From a virus, in IMG/VR virus record IMGVR_UViG_3300023049_000088, positions 1-35,925 of that record: 35,925 bases of DNA; one strand, given 5' to 3'. This document shows positions 21,086-29,773 of this stretch, piece by piece. Numbering within the stretch: the first letter of the stretch is position 1; each line of letters opens with the position of its first letter. The position numbers were made by a program, and so were the translations under genes. The notes below the pieces were generated by a model. The model made no database searches. It was given only the letters and a program-made list of their open reading frames with translations, and was not told where the DNA came from.

Positions 21086-24000
21086 TGTGGGGACTCTTCA
21101 GCGGTGACGATGACCTCGATGCAATCGAGGCATCCGATGCCCGTGAGGCTGAGTACGAGCGCCTCGTCTCAGAACTGACACCTGAGCAGGCAATGCGTGC
21201 TGCGCAACTGGCCGTGATGAGGCCCAACGCCTCCCTCGGTCTGGTCGCCAGTTCTGCTCTGGTGGGCATCAGCAATGACGAGTTCAACCGTCAGGCTGAC
21301 TACGACACTCCTGACACGACCAACTGGCGTGACGGCGACGACATGCTGTCTCGGGGCCTCAGTGCTGCCTACGACGGTGTCAGCACGGTGTTCTCTGGTA
21401 TCTACGAGCAGGTCATCAAGCCTGTGGTGCGTGGTGTGTTCCTCGTAGGCGACACCTTTGCACAGGAGGGCATGCGTTTCCCCGGCGCTGCCATCTCTGC
21501 TGCGAGAGAGGGCACGTCGTTCCGCGAGGAGTACGACGACTGGGGTGACAGCGCAGGCGTGAACCTCGTGCAGGGCCTGAGTCAGGGTGAGGGTTTCAGC
21601 GGGCAGTTGGGCACTGGCTTCTTCGTCGGCGGTGAGGCCGAGGAGGAGACACAGGCTGAGCAGCAGAGCCGTGCCATGGTGCGAGGCGAGACCGCGTCGC
21701 TGGGTCGGCTGGTGGCGGATCCCTTGACCAAGTGGATGGGGGACTCCAACGAGAACTACGCCTACGACTTCGTCTCAGGGTCCATCGACTTCGCCGGACA
21801 GGTCGTCCTCGATCCCGGCGTGCTGATCTCCGGTGGCACGACCACCATCGCGCGTCGCGGTGGCTCGATGGCTGCCCGTCTGGCTCGTGCAGGAGGGCGT
21901 AACGCGGACGAGGCCGCGCAGGTCGGCCGCAAGGTGCAGAACATCATGAGCGTCCCCGGCACCACGGCTCGTCGCCGTGCTCGGGAGTCGTTCCAGATCG
22001 ATCAGGGCACGGCTGCGGCGCCGAAGAACCGCGCGCTGGCGGGGGACTTGGTCACGCAGGCGGACGAGGCTGCTGACGTTGGCGATGAAGCCATGCTTCA
22101 GCGTGTCGTGACCGAGATGAGTGGGCTCGTCAACAGCCGCGCCCCCGGCATGCGAGGTGTGGTGCGCAGCAAGGTGGACGAGTTCTTCAAGCGAGAGCGG
22201 ATCTCTGAGCAGATCACCAAGATGGACTCTCCTACTGAGATCGCTGCCGCGTGGTCGAGCCAGCACACCCTTGACCCTGACATGTTTATCAGACTGGCTG
22301 ACGCCACTGACGAGGCTGACACGCTTCGTTTGCTGACTGAGGCTGTGTCTGAGGGGTTCATCAAGGACCGTAACTTCTACAGTGGCATGGGTGGCAAGTG
22401 GCGCACTGCTATGTCAGAGTCGAAGTTCGGCGGCATCGCCCCGACTGGGTTCCTGCGTGCCGGTGACAAGATGATGTCGTTCGGTAAGGTCGACTCCATG
22501 CTGCGTCAGGTGGGTGTGGATGACCGAGAGTTCACGGACAGTCTCTTCCGCCGCTTCAACGACATCGACGCGAACGATCCTGAAGCCAATACGGTGATGC
22601 TCAACATCCTCATCGATGCCATGGACCGTGTGGCTGATGAGGTTGCCGGGGCTACTCGCATGGATCGCCGTTCTTCCACAGTGAAGGAGGTCACGTCGAT
22701 CTTTCAGGACACCTTCGAGGGCATCCGCCTCTACAACGTGGACGCTATGGGGTCGGAGGCGTACTCCCCGCACAACCACGTCGAGACCTTCGCTGCTCCC
22801 GGTGGCGGCAGCATGCAGATCGAGGTGCCCGGTCCCGGCCTGTTCACCGAGATGAGCCAGATGTCGGTGCCGATGCCGGACGTGAAGGCGTTGCGTCGCA
22901 TGGCGACCGAGAGCGACACGCTGCGGGCCATCTACACCAACGCAGGGTGGGAGGGCGGTACGGAGATCGCCTCGAAGTTCCTGCGCGGGGTGTTCAAGCC
23001 CGCCGTCCTGCTGCGTCCGGCGTACATCGCTCGCACGCTGCTGGACGACCACATGCGCATGGCCTCGGCGGGCCTCGACGGGCTGTTCCAGAACCCGCAG
23101 CAGTTCCTCGCTGCCATGGTGAAGAACCCACGGGAGATGACGGACCTGCTCGGCAAGGAGATCGGTGACATCGCGCAGGCTCAGGGCGTGCTGAACCACA
23201 CGCTGATGGACGAGTTGGGCAGTCAGCCCGGCAGCCGCGTGGGCCGCATCTTCCGCGTGTTGCGTCGTCCTCCGAACGGCACCGACCCCGAGATGATCCC
23301 GAAGGAGTTCCTCGTTGCAGCGCGTCGTGAACTGGCGCAGTTGGCTAACGACGAGATCGCCCGCATGATCTACCGCTATCAGGGTGACACCGACAAGGTG
23401 ATCGCGACGCTGCGCGGACGCTCGGTGATGACCCCTGAGGCAGAGGCTGCGTTCGACGCCCGGATCAACGCGTTCGGGCAGTTCTACGACGCCATCGGTG
23501 ACCCCCAGCGTGTGAACGCTGCACGTATCAAGGCAGTTCGGGATGTGTCTGCCGAGGCTAACGTCACAGCACGTGAGTTCTGGGACATTCCTGATGACGT
23601 AGACCTTAACCGCCTAAGAGAGGTGGGGTTGTTTGAAGCGATCAACGAAGGACAGATCTCTGCTGACAACTTCCCCCTGTACCAGTCGTGGATGACGGGT
23701 GACCGAGAGGAGGCTCTTCAGACAGTTCTTGATCTGCACTCCTCTATTCAGGACTCACTCACTAGAGGGGGCATCACGGAAAGCGATAGGGCGGGACTCC
23801 TAAAGGTGCGTCCTTTCTTTGAGGGTAGGGACCAGAGGCTTATTGATAACTTTCTGGAAGGAAAGGAATGGGTCGCGTCTAGCGATCTTAATAGACTGCG
23901 TGACACTTTCCAGAACAACATGAGCCGCCTTGAAGAGGGGGTGGAGCCAGACGTAGTGTTCAGGACCTTCCCCGTCTCTGAGTCAATGAGACAAGTTGAG

Positions 24001-27000
24001 GGTGCTCCTCGTATTGCGACTAGAAACATCGCAGAGGGCATGCTAGAAGAGGGCAGGCTCAAGACCGCCACGTACTTCAGGGCGGGTGTCGGCGCTGCCA
24101 CGCTGCGCAACCTCGTCAACGAGTTCGACCTCACGGGTATCGACAACCCTGAGGAGTTCATCGAAGAACTCTCTGAGGTTCTCACTGACCAGTTGACGAT
24201 CTGGTCACAGGGCAACACTGAGGCTGTGCGTCGAGGAGTGAACGCACAGGAGATCCTCGGTCGTGATGACGTCGTGGAAGAGATCAAGGCAGGCGGCATG
24301 CACCACCTGCGCGAGTCCTCGCTGCTCGGTGAAATCGTGGCACGTGCCCCTCGCTACAACCGGATGAACGTGGGCGACGAGGCTGTCTCGTTCGCTGACG
24401 GTCCGCACCTCTACCGAGGCGAGCAGTGGACCCTGAAGCGGTACCAAGACCTGATCGAGAGTGGTGTCTTGATTCCCGGTGAGTACTGGGACATCAGTCG
24501 TATGTCGTCTCTGACTGACCGAACGGACAACACTGAAATCTTCCGTACGGGCGCACTGGCGTCGGCAGATATGAGGATGCTCGACCCCGGCGACAAGGTG
24601 GAGGTCGTGTTCCGCTATGGCGGAAGTACCCGCGCTGTTGACCTGACCACCGTTCTCCAGCAGGAGCGCGAACTCCTCGCCCCTGCCCAGCGGTTCCAGA
24701 TCCGTGGTGTGAGAGAGATCGACCCATGGAACAACAACTTCGATGACCTTGATGAGGTGTGGCACAACCCTATTGAAAATGTAAGCACTCAGTACGACGA
24801 TAATTTCGTCAATGACTTCATCTACAACAACGACGAACTTCCTGAAGAGGCAGTTGATGTTCTTTCGTCTGTAAAGTTCGACCTCCATGAGACCGATAAC
24901 AAGGCTGGTCTGGTTCACCTCAACCAGTTGCTGCTGGACATGAACACAGGGAAGTTCAATCCGTGGAATATTCAGAGCGGTATGGATCTTGTTGACAAGG
25001 CAGCGAAGTACAGCAGCATTCCCGTTGACGATCTAGACCAAGTGCTGCGCTCTATGGGCGCAGAGCCTCTTGATATTGCGTACTGGGATCAGGTCGCTAA
25101 CGACTTCATGAACACCGACGCCATGGGAGGCCTGTCTCTGTCTGACAACGCAGGTGCCTCCCGTCGTCTAGTGATCGACCTTGACCCTGTGGACGACGAG
25201 GGTGTCATCGGTGAGATCGTCTCTCGTGGAGGCAGCGACAACCTGCGTGACATCAACCAGAGCGTAGGCGTTGACAACTGGGACACTTTCCGGGGCCACT
25301 TCCCCGACGACCTCCCAGTCGCTGACGTGCGCCGGCTGCGCCAAGCACACGACGAGATCCAGACCCTGAGGGACATGCCCGACGACCTCGCGAGTGCGAG
25401 CGAGGACATGGTCGCGAAGTACCACCCGCTCCAGATGAACAGTGATGCGCGAGCACTGGTGGACAACGCTCCCATCACCCGAGACCCCACCTACATGCCC
25501 CTGTCGGTGTTCAGCGACACCTTCGACAAGGGCGGCGACGTGACGAGGAACACGGCGGGCCGCTCGCTGCGCCCTGAGGCGGGGCTGATGGTCAGGTCTC
25601 CCGTCGGCCAGAACCCCGTCGAGGTGCAGCGTCGCATCTGGACGGCTCGCAACACCATGGAGGGGATCCCCGACGGCGACGTGGTGGAACTCCCGCCGGG
25701 TCTGCGCGGTCTGAGCGCCGACGACCAGCGTGTGCTGATGCCCACGATGCACCTGCGCGTCAAGGGCGTGGAGGTGGTCAACGGACGCAAGGTCTGGAAG
25801 ACCGAGATCATGGATCAGCGCAACCTCAAGCGCCCCGAGATCGACGCCCCCGACGCCATCGGCAGTGACGCACTGCGTCGCTTCGTGGGTGGCTCTAAGA
25901 ACCCAGAGGCGCAGGCCCTCCTGACCGACGATGACGTGCTGCGTCGCTGGATCGAGTCGATCAAGGAGCGCCAGTCTGTGAAGACAGGAGACAACGACGA
26001 GATCATCGGCATGATGTACGGCGATGACGCTAAGGCTCCTGACGCTCCTGACTTCTTCGATGAGGCCAACAACGAGAAGATCGAGGAGTACCTGCGAGCA
26101 CGGTACGAGTCGCTGCCCCCGCGTGTGAAGGGCCAGATCCCTCAGGACACTGACCGCTCCACCTACAACAGGGTGATCGATTACCTGTCTGACATGATCA
26201 TCAGCAGGCCGTCCAACTACCTGTCTCGTGGTCCCGCGTGGCAGCAGTCGATGGTCAACAACCTGCGTGACCTGATGCCTCAGATGACTCCTGAGGTTCG
26301 TGCCGATGCTCTGAAGTACGCACGCGAGAACCTGCGCATGACGCAGTCCCAGAGGATGGAACTTGAAGAGGTCGCGGAGAAGTGGAAGGGCGCCACTGGT
26401 CGGCTGGACGACCTCGCCCGTGTGAACGAATTGGTGATCACCCACGCCACTCGTCAGGTAGGTGACCTGCTGTTCGACGTGCAGAACAAGAGCGCGTTTC
26501 AGGACGCCTTCGACAACTTCTTCCCCTTCGTGGATGCATGGCGGGAGTCGCTGGAGGTCTACGCCCGACAGAGCCTGCGCAACCCCGCCTTCTTCCTCCG
26601 TCAGGCCGCGCGCCTGCGGGGGCTGGAGGAGTCCGGCTTCATCTACACCAACGATCAGGGCGAGCGCGTGTTCGCCAACCCCGGCAGCACGCTGCTGAGC
26701 GAGTTCGTGGCCCGCATGAGCGACGAGACCAAGGGACCGGAGGGCAACGTCCTCGGGGTGCCTCTCGACGTTCTGGGAGCCGCCGGGGGTGCGCTAGGGG
26801 CAACCGCTGGCGGGCTGGTTGGCGGCGACGAGGAGTTGGGCGGTACCAAGATGGTGCAGGAGTCCCGACTCTCGGGCACCAACCTGATGTTCAACAGCAT
26901 CGGTCCCGGCTTCGGCCCCATGGTGCAGTGGGCAGTGGGCGCCTTCGGTCCCACGGACCCGCAGTACGAGTTCCTCAATGAACTGATCAACCCCTACGGT

Positions 27001-28155
27001 GCAGCGTTCGAGTCGCCTCGTGATCTGGGCGACATGAACTCCTACTTCCGAGCACTGGCCCCGGCTTGGGCACAGAAGGCAGCGAACGCGCTGTCGCAGG
27101 GGATGATCAACGAGGTGCAGTGGAACAGCACGGTGAGCGACGCCATGCAGTACCACCTCTATCAGGGCAACTTCGACCCTACGGATCCGAACGACCAGAA
27201 CCGTCTGCTGGAGGCGTCGCAGAAGACCGCGACGTGGAACCTGCTGCTCCGAGGTCTTGTGCAGGCGACCAGCATCACTGGTCCCAGCATCGAGGTGTAC
27301 GCACGTACCCCCGAACTCGACCCTGACTGGGAGGGCGTGCCGGACTGGGATCCTCAGACGGACCCCGACGGCACGTGGCACAGCATGGGCGTGCTGGCGG
27401 ACGAGTACTACAACCTCGTGGATCTCTACGGTGGGGACTTCGACCTCGCCTACCAGAAGTTCACCGAGACCTACGGGCTGGAGCCGGCCTACCTCGCTCA
27501 GTCTCGCTCGATGAGCGTGACCAACATGCCGGCTACGGCAGAGGCTGAGTGGTGGGCAGAGAACAACACGGAGTTCTTCAACCGTCACCCCGCAGTGGCG
27601 GGCTACTTCGCGCCCCCCAACTCCAGCGAGGACATCGACTACACCGTCTACCTCGAACAGATCTCTCGTGGCGAGCGTGAAATCATCGACCCACAGGGAC
27701 AGTTGATGCTGGCCAACGCGACCCGTGCGCGTCAGATGAAGTACAACATTCAGGGGTTCCTTGAGGCAGGCGGTGTCACCGGTAACAAGTTGAACGAGGC
27801 GATGTACTACGTCAACGCCGAGGTCAACAACCGCTTCCCCGGTTGGGAGGGCGCGGCCTCTCCGATTGAGCGCCAGCCCACCAACGTCAGGATCTCCCTG
27901 CTGGAGGCAGCAGTGGAGGACCCCGCCGCTGTGAACACGCTGGTGTACGAGCCGCTGAAGAAGTACTTTGAGGCCCGCAGTTTCTATCTCCAGTGGCACG
28001 CGCAGCAGGAGGGCAGGCCCAACGTGCAGTTGAGGAGCAATGCGGCTCAGCCCTATCGACAGTTCCTGCGTGAGTACGGCAGGATGTTGAGCAACGAGAA
28101 CGCGGCCTTCGCTGGTTTGTGGCGAGGTCTTCTGAGCAGAGAGGTGCAGGACTAA
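21085..28155 (+). CDS. Giant 2356-aa virion protein with ADP-ribosyltransferase-like domain
   Basis: ATG at 21085 with GGAGG in the preceding codons. It occupies a fifth of the window, lies between portal and a lysozyme-like gene, and is the size of giant internal ejection proteins of podoviruses. The N-terminus is acidic and helical; long helical stretches and Gly-rich hydrophobic segments follow (around 100-130, 240-270, and LDVLGAAGGALGATAGGLVGG near 1890-1912), which could insert in membrane. Residues about 1095-1220 match an R-S-E ADP-ribosyltransferase: LYRGEQ (R1111), SRMSSLT (S1141, S1142), QERELLAPAQRFQI (E1194, E1196). A later DDQRVLMP (1546-1553) may be a degenerate copy. Codon and GC use drops locally at 23761-23940 and 24781-24900. 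Likely packaged in the head and ejected with DNA. Confidence 0.85.
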   Translation: MWGLFSGDDDLDAIEASDAREAEYERLVSELTPEQAMRAAQLAVMRPNASLGLVASSALVGISNDEFNRQADYDTPDTTNWRDGDDMLSRGLSAAYDGVSTVFSGIYEQVIKPVVRGVFLVGDTFAQEGMRFPGAAISAAREGTSFREEYDDWGDSAGVNLVQGLSQGEGFSGQLGTGFFVGGEAEEETQAEQQSRAMVRGETASLGRLVADPLTKWMGDSNENYAYDFVSGSIDFAGQVVLDPGVLISGGTTTIARRGGSMAARLARAGGRNADEAAQVGRKVQNIMSVPGTTARRRARESFQIDQGTAAAPKNRALAGDLVTQADEAADVGDEAMLQRVVTEMSGLVNSRAPGMRGVVRSKVDEFFKRERISEQITKMDSPTEIAAAWSSQHTLDPDMFIRLADATDEADTLRLLTEAVSEGFIKDRNFYSGMGGKWRTAMSESKFGGIAPTGFLRAGDKMMSFGKVDSMLRQVGVDDREFTDSLFRRFNDIDANDPEANTVMLNILIDAMDRVADEVAGATRMDRRSSTVKEVTSIFQDTFEGIRLYNVDAMGSEAYSPHNHVETFAAPGGGSMQIEVPGPGLFTEMSQMSVPMPDVKALRRMATESDTLRAIYTNAGWEGGTEIASKFLRGVFKPAVLLRPAYIARTLLDDHMRMASAGLDGLFQNPQQFLAAMVKNPREMTDLLGKEIGDIAQAQGVLNHTLMDELGSQPGSRVGRIFRVLRRPPNGTDPEMIPKEFLVAARRELAQLANDEIARMIYRYQGDTDKVIATLRGRSVMTPEAEAAFDARINAFGQFYDAIGDPQRVNAARIKAVRDVSAEANVTAREFWDIPDDVDLNRLREVGLFEAINEGQISADNFPLYQSWMTGDREEALQTVLDLHSSIQDSLTRGGITESDRAGLLKVRPFFEGRDQRLIDNFLEGKEWVASSDLNRLRDTFQNNMSRLEEGVEPDVVFRTFPVSESMRQVEGAPRIATRNIAEGMLEEGRLKTATYFRAGVGAATLRNLVNEFDLTGIDNPEEFIEELSEVLTDQLTIWSQGNTEAVRRGVNAQEILGRDDVVEEIKAGGMHHLRESSLLGEIVARAPRYNRMNVGDEAVSFADGPHLYRGEQWTLKRYQDLIESGVLIPGEYWDISRMSSLTDRTDNTEIFRTGALASADMRMLDPGDKVEVVFRYGGSTRAVDLTTVLQQERELLAPAQRFQIRGVREIDPWNNNFDDLDEVWHNPIENVSTQYDDNFVNDFIYNNDELPEEAVDVLSSVKFDLHETDNKAGLVHLNQLLLDMNTGKFNPWNIQSGMDLVDKAAKYSSIPVDDLDQVLRSMGAEPLDIAYWDQVANDFMNTDAMGGLSLSDNAGASRRLVIDLDPVDDEGVIGEIVSRGGSDNLRDINQSVGVDNWDTFRGHFPDDLPVADVRRLRQAHDEIQTLRDMPDDLASASEDMVAKYHPLQMNSDARALVDNAPITRDPTYMPLSVFSDTFDKGGDVTRNTAGRSLRPEAGLMVRSPVGQNPVEVQRRIWTARNTMEGIPDGDVVELPPGLRGLSADDQRVLMPTMHLRVKGVEVVNGRKVWKTEIMDQRNLKRPEIDAPDAIGSDALRRFVGGSKNPEAQALLTDDDVLRRWIESIKERQSVKTGDNDEIIGMMYGDDAKAPDAPDFFDEANNEKIEEYLRARYESLPPRVKGQIPQDTDRSTYNRVIDYLSDMIISRPSNYLSRGPAWQQSMVNNLRDLMPQMTPEVRADALKYARENLRMTQSQRMELEEVAEKWKGATGRLDDLARVNELVITHATRQVGDLLFDVQNKSAFQDAFDNFFPFVDAWRESLEVYARQSLRNPAFFLRQAARLRGLEESGFIYTNDQGERVFANPGSTLLSEFVARMSDETKGPEGNVLGVPLDVLGAAGGALGATAGGLVGGDEELGGTKMVQESRLSGTNLMFNSIGPGFGPMVQWAVGAFGPTDPQYEFLNELINPYGAAFESPRDLGDMNSYFRALAPAWAQKAANALSQGMINEVQWNSTVSDAMQYHLYQGNFDPTDPNDQNRLLEASQKTATWNLLLRGLVQATSITGPSIEVYARTPELDPDWEGVPDWDPQTDPDGTWHSMGVLADEYYNLVDLYGGDFDLAYQKFTETYGLEPAYLAQSRSMSVTNMPATAEAEWWAENNTEFFNRHPAVAGYFAPPNSSEDIDYTVYLEQISRGEREIIDPQGQLMLANATRARQMKYNIQGFLEAGGVTGNKLNEAMYYVNAEVNNRFPGWEGAASPIERQPTNVRISLLEAAVEDPAAVNTLVYEPLKKYFEARSFYLQWHAQQEGRPNVQLRSNAAQPYRQFLREYGRMLSNENAAFAGLWRGLLSREVQD
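24400..24730 (+). other. ADP-ribosyltransferase-like domain within the giant protein
   Basis: Residues about 1106-1215. The three family elements appear in order: aromatic-Arg-Gly (Y1110 R1111 G1112), a Ser-rich strand-end motif about 28 residues later (SRMSSLT), and E-x-E followed by LL-x-P-x-x-RF-x-I (E1194-R-E1196). In arginine-specific transferases of the R-S-E class these bind NAD and catalyse transfer. Spacing is within the family range. This is motif reading, not a structure or profile result. Confidence 0.6.
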
Positions 28156-28988
28156 TGGAATCGCAGCCGAACCAGATCCCTGCGGAGGACGACCCCCTCG
28201 TGGGGATGATGGATACCTCCTTCATACAGGACATGACTCCTGAGATGCTGGAGATGTTCACAGCCACGCTGGGGACGAGCGGTCAAGTGCAGCGCCCCGG
28301 TGAAGACCCCAACGTGCTCGGTGGGTACTTCAACGACAACGGCCCTCAGAACCTGAACCGCAACACGCAGGCGTACGAGCCGGGTGCACAGTTCAGCATG
28401 CTGTCTCGGATGAACACTGCCCAGAGGCTGGCCATTCAGGGTCGGCTACAGGCTCTTGGGTTCATGGGGAACCGCGACTACACCCCCGGTCTGGTTGACA
28501 GGGCAACGGTGGACGCAATGGCAGATGTGCTGACCATCGCCAACCGCACTGGCATCACGTACACGGCGGTCTTCGACCAGCAGCAGACAGCCATCGACGC
28601 AGGCCAGAGCCTCGCAGGACAGGGTTCCACGAACGGCCGTGTGTATGAGCGCCCCAACACTGCGTCGCTGGAGAACAGGGTGTTCAACACCTTCGAGACC
28701 GGCCTCGGTCGGCCTCCCACGCAGGCTGAGATGCGCATGTTCACCAACCAGTTGATGTCGGGCTACGACAGTGGGATCGCTGACCAGCAGGCAGCGGTCG
28801 CTGCGGCTGAGACCGGCAGGGCTGACGTGATCATGGAAGGCTCTGACCCTGCCGCTGAGTTCGAGAAGACGTTCCGGCAGAAGTACGCCGGGACCAAGGA
28901 GCGCAACGAGCAGCAGGAAGACACCACGGTGGCGCAGAACGTGGCCATCGGTCAGGCAGCAAACATCGAGCGAGCGGCAGGTCTGTGA
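28155..28988 (+). CDS. Virion-region protein with peptidoglycan-binding-like motif
   Basis: 277 aa from the ATG at 28155 overlapping the giant gene's stop (TAATG). An in-frame ATG at 28119 lies inside the giant gene. The region about 80-130 (AQRLAIQGRLQALGFMGNRD, VDRATVDAMADVL) resembles a peptidoglycan-binding repeat with an LQxLGF turn. C-terminal helices are Gln/Ala/Glu-rich (EKTFRQKYAGTKERNEQQEDT). The downstream gene is a lysozyme-like protein, so the pair may act on the cell wall during entry. The family call is tentative. Confidence 0.72.
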   Translation: MESQPNQIPAEDDPLVGMMDTSFIQDMTPEMLEMFTATLGTSGQVQRPGEDPNVLGGYFNDNGPQNLNRNTQAYEPGAQFSMLSRMNTAQRLAIQGRLQALGFMGNRDYTPGLVDRATVDAMADVLTIANRTGITYTAVFDQQQTAIDAGQSLAGQGSTNGRVYERPNTASLENRVFNTFETGLGRPPTQAEMRMFTNQLMSGYDSGIADQQAAVAAAETGRADVIMEGSDPAAEFEKTFRQKYAGTKERNEQQEDTTVAQNVAIGQAANIERAAGL

Positions 28989-29773
28989 GCAACTACGGCA
29001 ACCCGACACCCGATGCACTCCAGTCGTTCAAGGCTGCCATCGCCAAGACGGAAAGTGGAGGAGAGGCTGAGCCGTACAAGGCAACCGGACCTTCTCAGCA
29101 TCGCACTCTGGGATGGGCACGTGGCAAGTACCAGATCATGGATGCCAACTGGGAGAACTGGCGTGGTCCGGCTGGGTGGGGGGGAGCACACTGGTCGAAC
29201 CCTGAAGCGCAGGAGGCAGTGGCTGACGAGATGTTCAGCCAGTACTTCCGCAAGTACGGCCGATGGGATCTTGTCGCCATCGCATGGTTCGGTGGTGAGG
29301 GCGCAGCGAACAAGGCACGTGACAACGGCATCGGTTCTGTAGCCAACCGCAGTGACGGCTACAACACCATCCCTGAGTACGTGTCCAAGACCATCGGCCA
29401 TCTGGAGTCCGGCACCACCTCGGCCGACGTGCAGCGTCACATCGCCTCGACCGGCGGCCCGCCCGGTACTCCTGAGGGGCAGTCCCCGGCTGACGGCCAG
29501 CAGGTCAGGGTGAACAGCCCGAAGCGCAACATGGCTCAGGCTGTGTTCGGCCAGTTGCACAACTTCGTCAAGGCCAACCCCGGTGCCGAGGGAAATCAGG
29601 AGATGATGCAGCGAGCGATGGGATCCTTCTTCGGCATGGACCCCATGGCCGGCACCGCCTCGGTGCAGACCCGAGCACGCGGTGAGACGCCTCCCCCTGA
29701 GGCGCAGACCTCGGCGCAGTTGCCCGAGATGCCGACTGAAGCGCCCGGCCTCGGGCAGAGCGGAGTCCGCTGA
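28985..29773 (+). CDS. Virion-associated lysozyme/transglycosylase
   Basis: 262 aa starting with GTG (28985-28987) overlapping the previous stop (GTGA). The N-terminal 150 residues match the SLT lysozyme-like fold: the catalytic glutamate in IAKTESGG (E23), GKYQIMDANWENW (the GxYQI motif), a Gln/Ala helix (PEAQEAVADEMFSQYF) and the YGRWDLVAIAWFGGEGAA helix. The C-terminal part is Pro/Gln-rich and disordered. Its place among internal-virion genes rather than lysis genes suggests it opens the peptidoglycan at infection. No signal peptide or membrane segment. Confidence 0.85.
   Translation: MSNYGNPTPDALQSFKAAIAKTESGGEAEPYKATGPSQHRTLGWARGKYQIMDANWENWRGPAGWGGAHWSNPEAQEAVADEMFSQYFRKYGRWDLVAIAWFGGEGAANKARDNGIGSVANRSDGYNTIPEYVSKTIGHLESGTTSADVQRHIASTGGPPGTPEGQSPADGQQVRVNSPKRNMAQAVFGQLHNFVKANPGAEGNQEMMQRAMGSFFGMDPMAGTASVQTRARGETPPPEAQTSAQLPEMPTEAPGLGQSGVR

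Noticed and set aside
26794-27999. 401-aa minus-strand open frame
   Set aside because: Antisense to the giant gene, with Val/Leu/His/Arg-rich shadow composition and no supported start.
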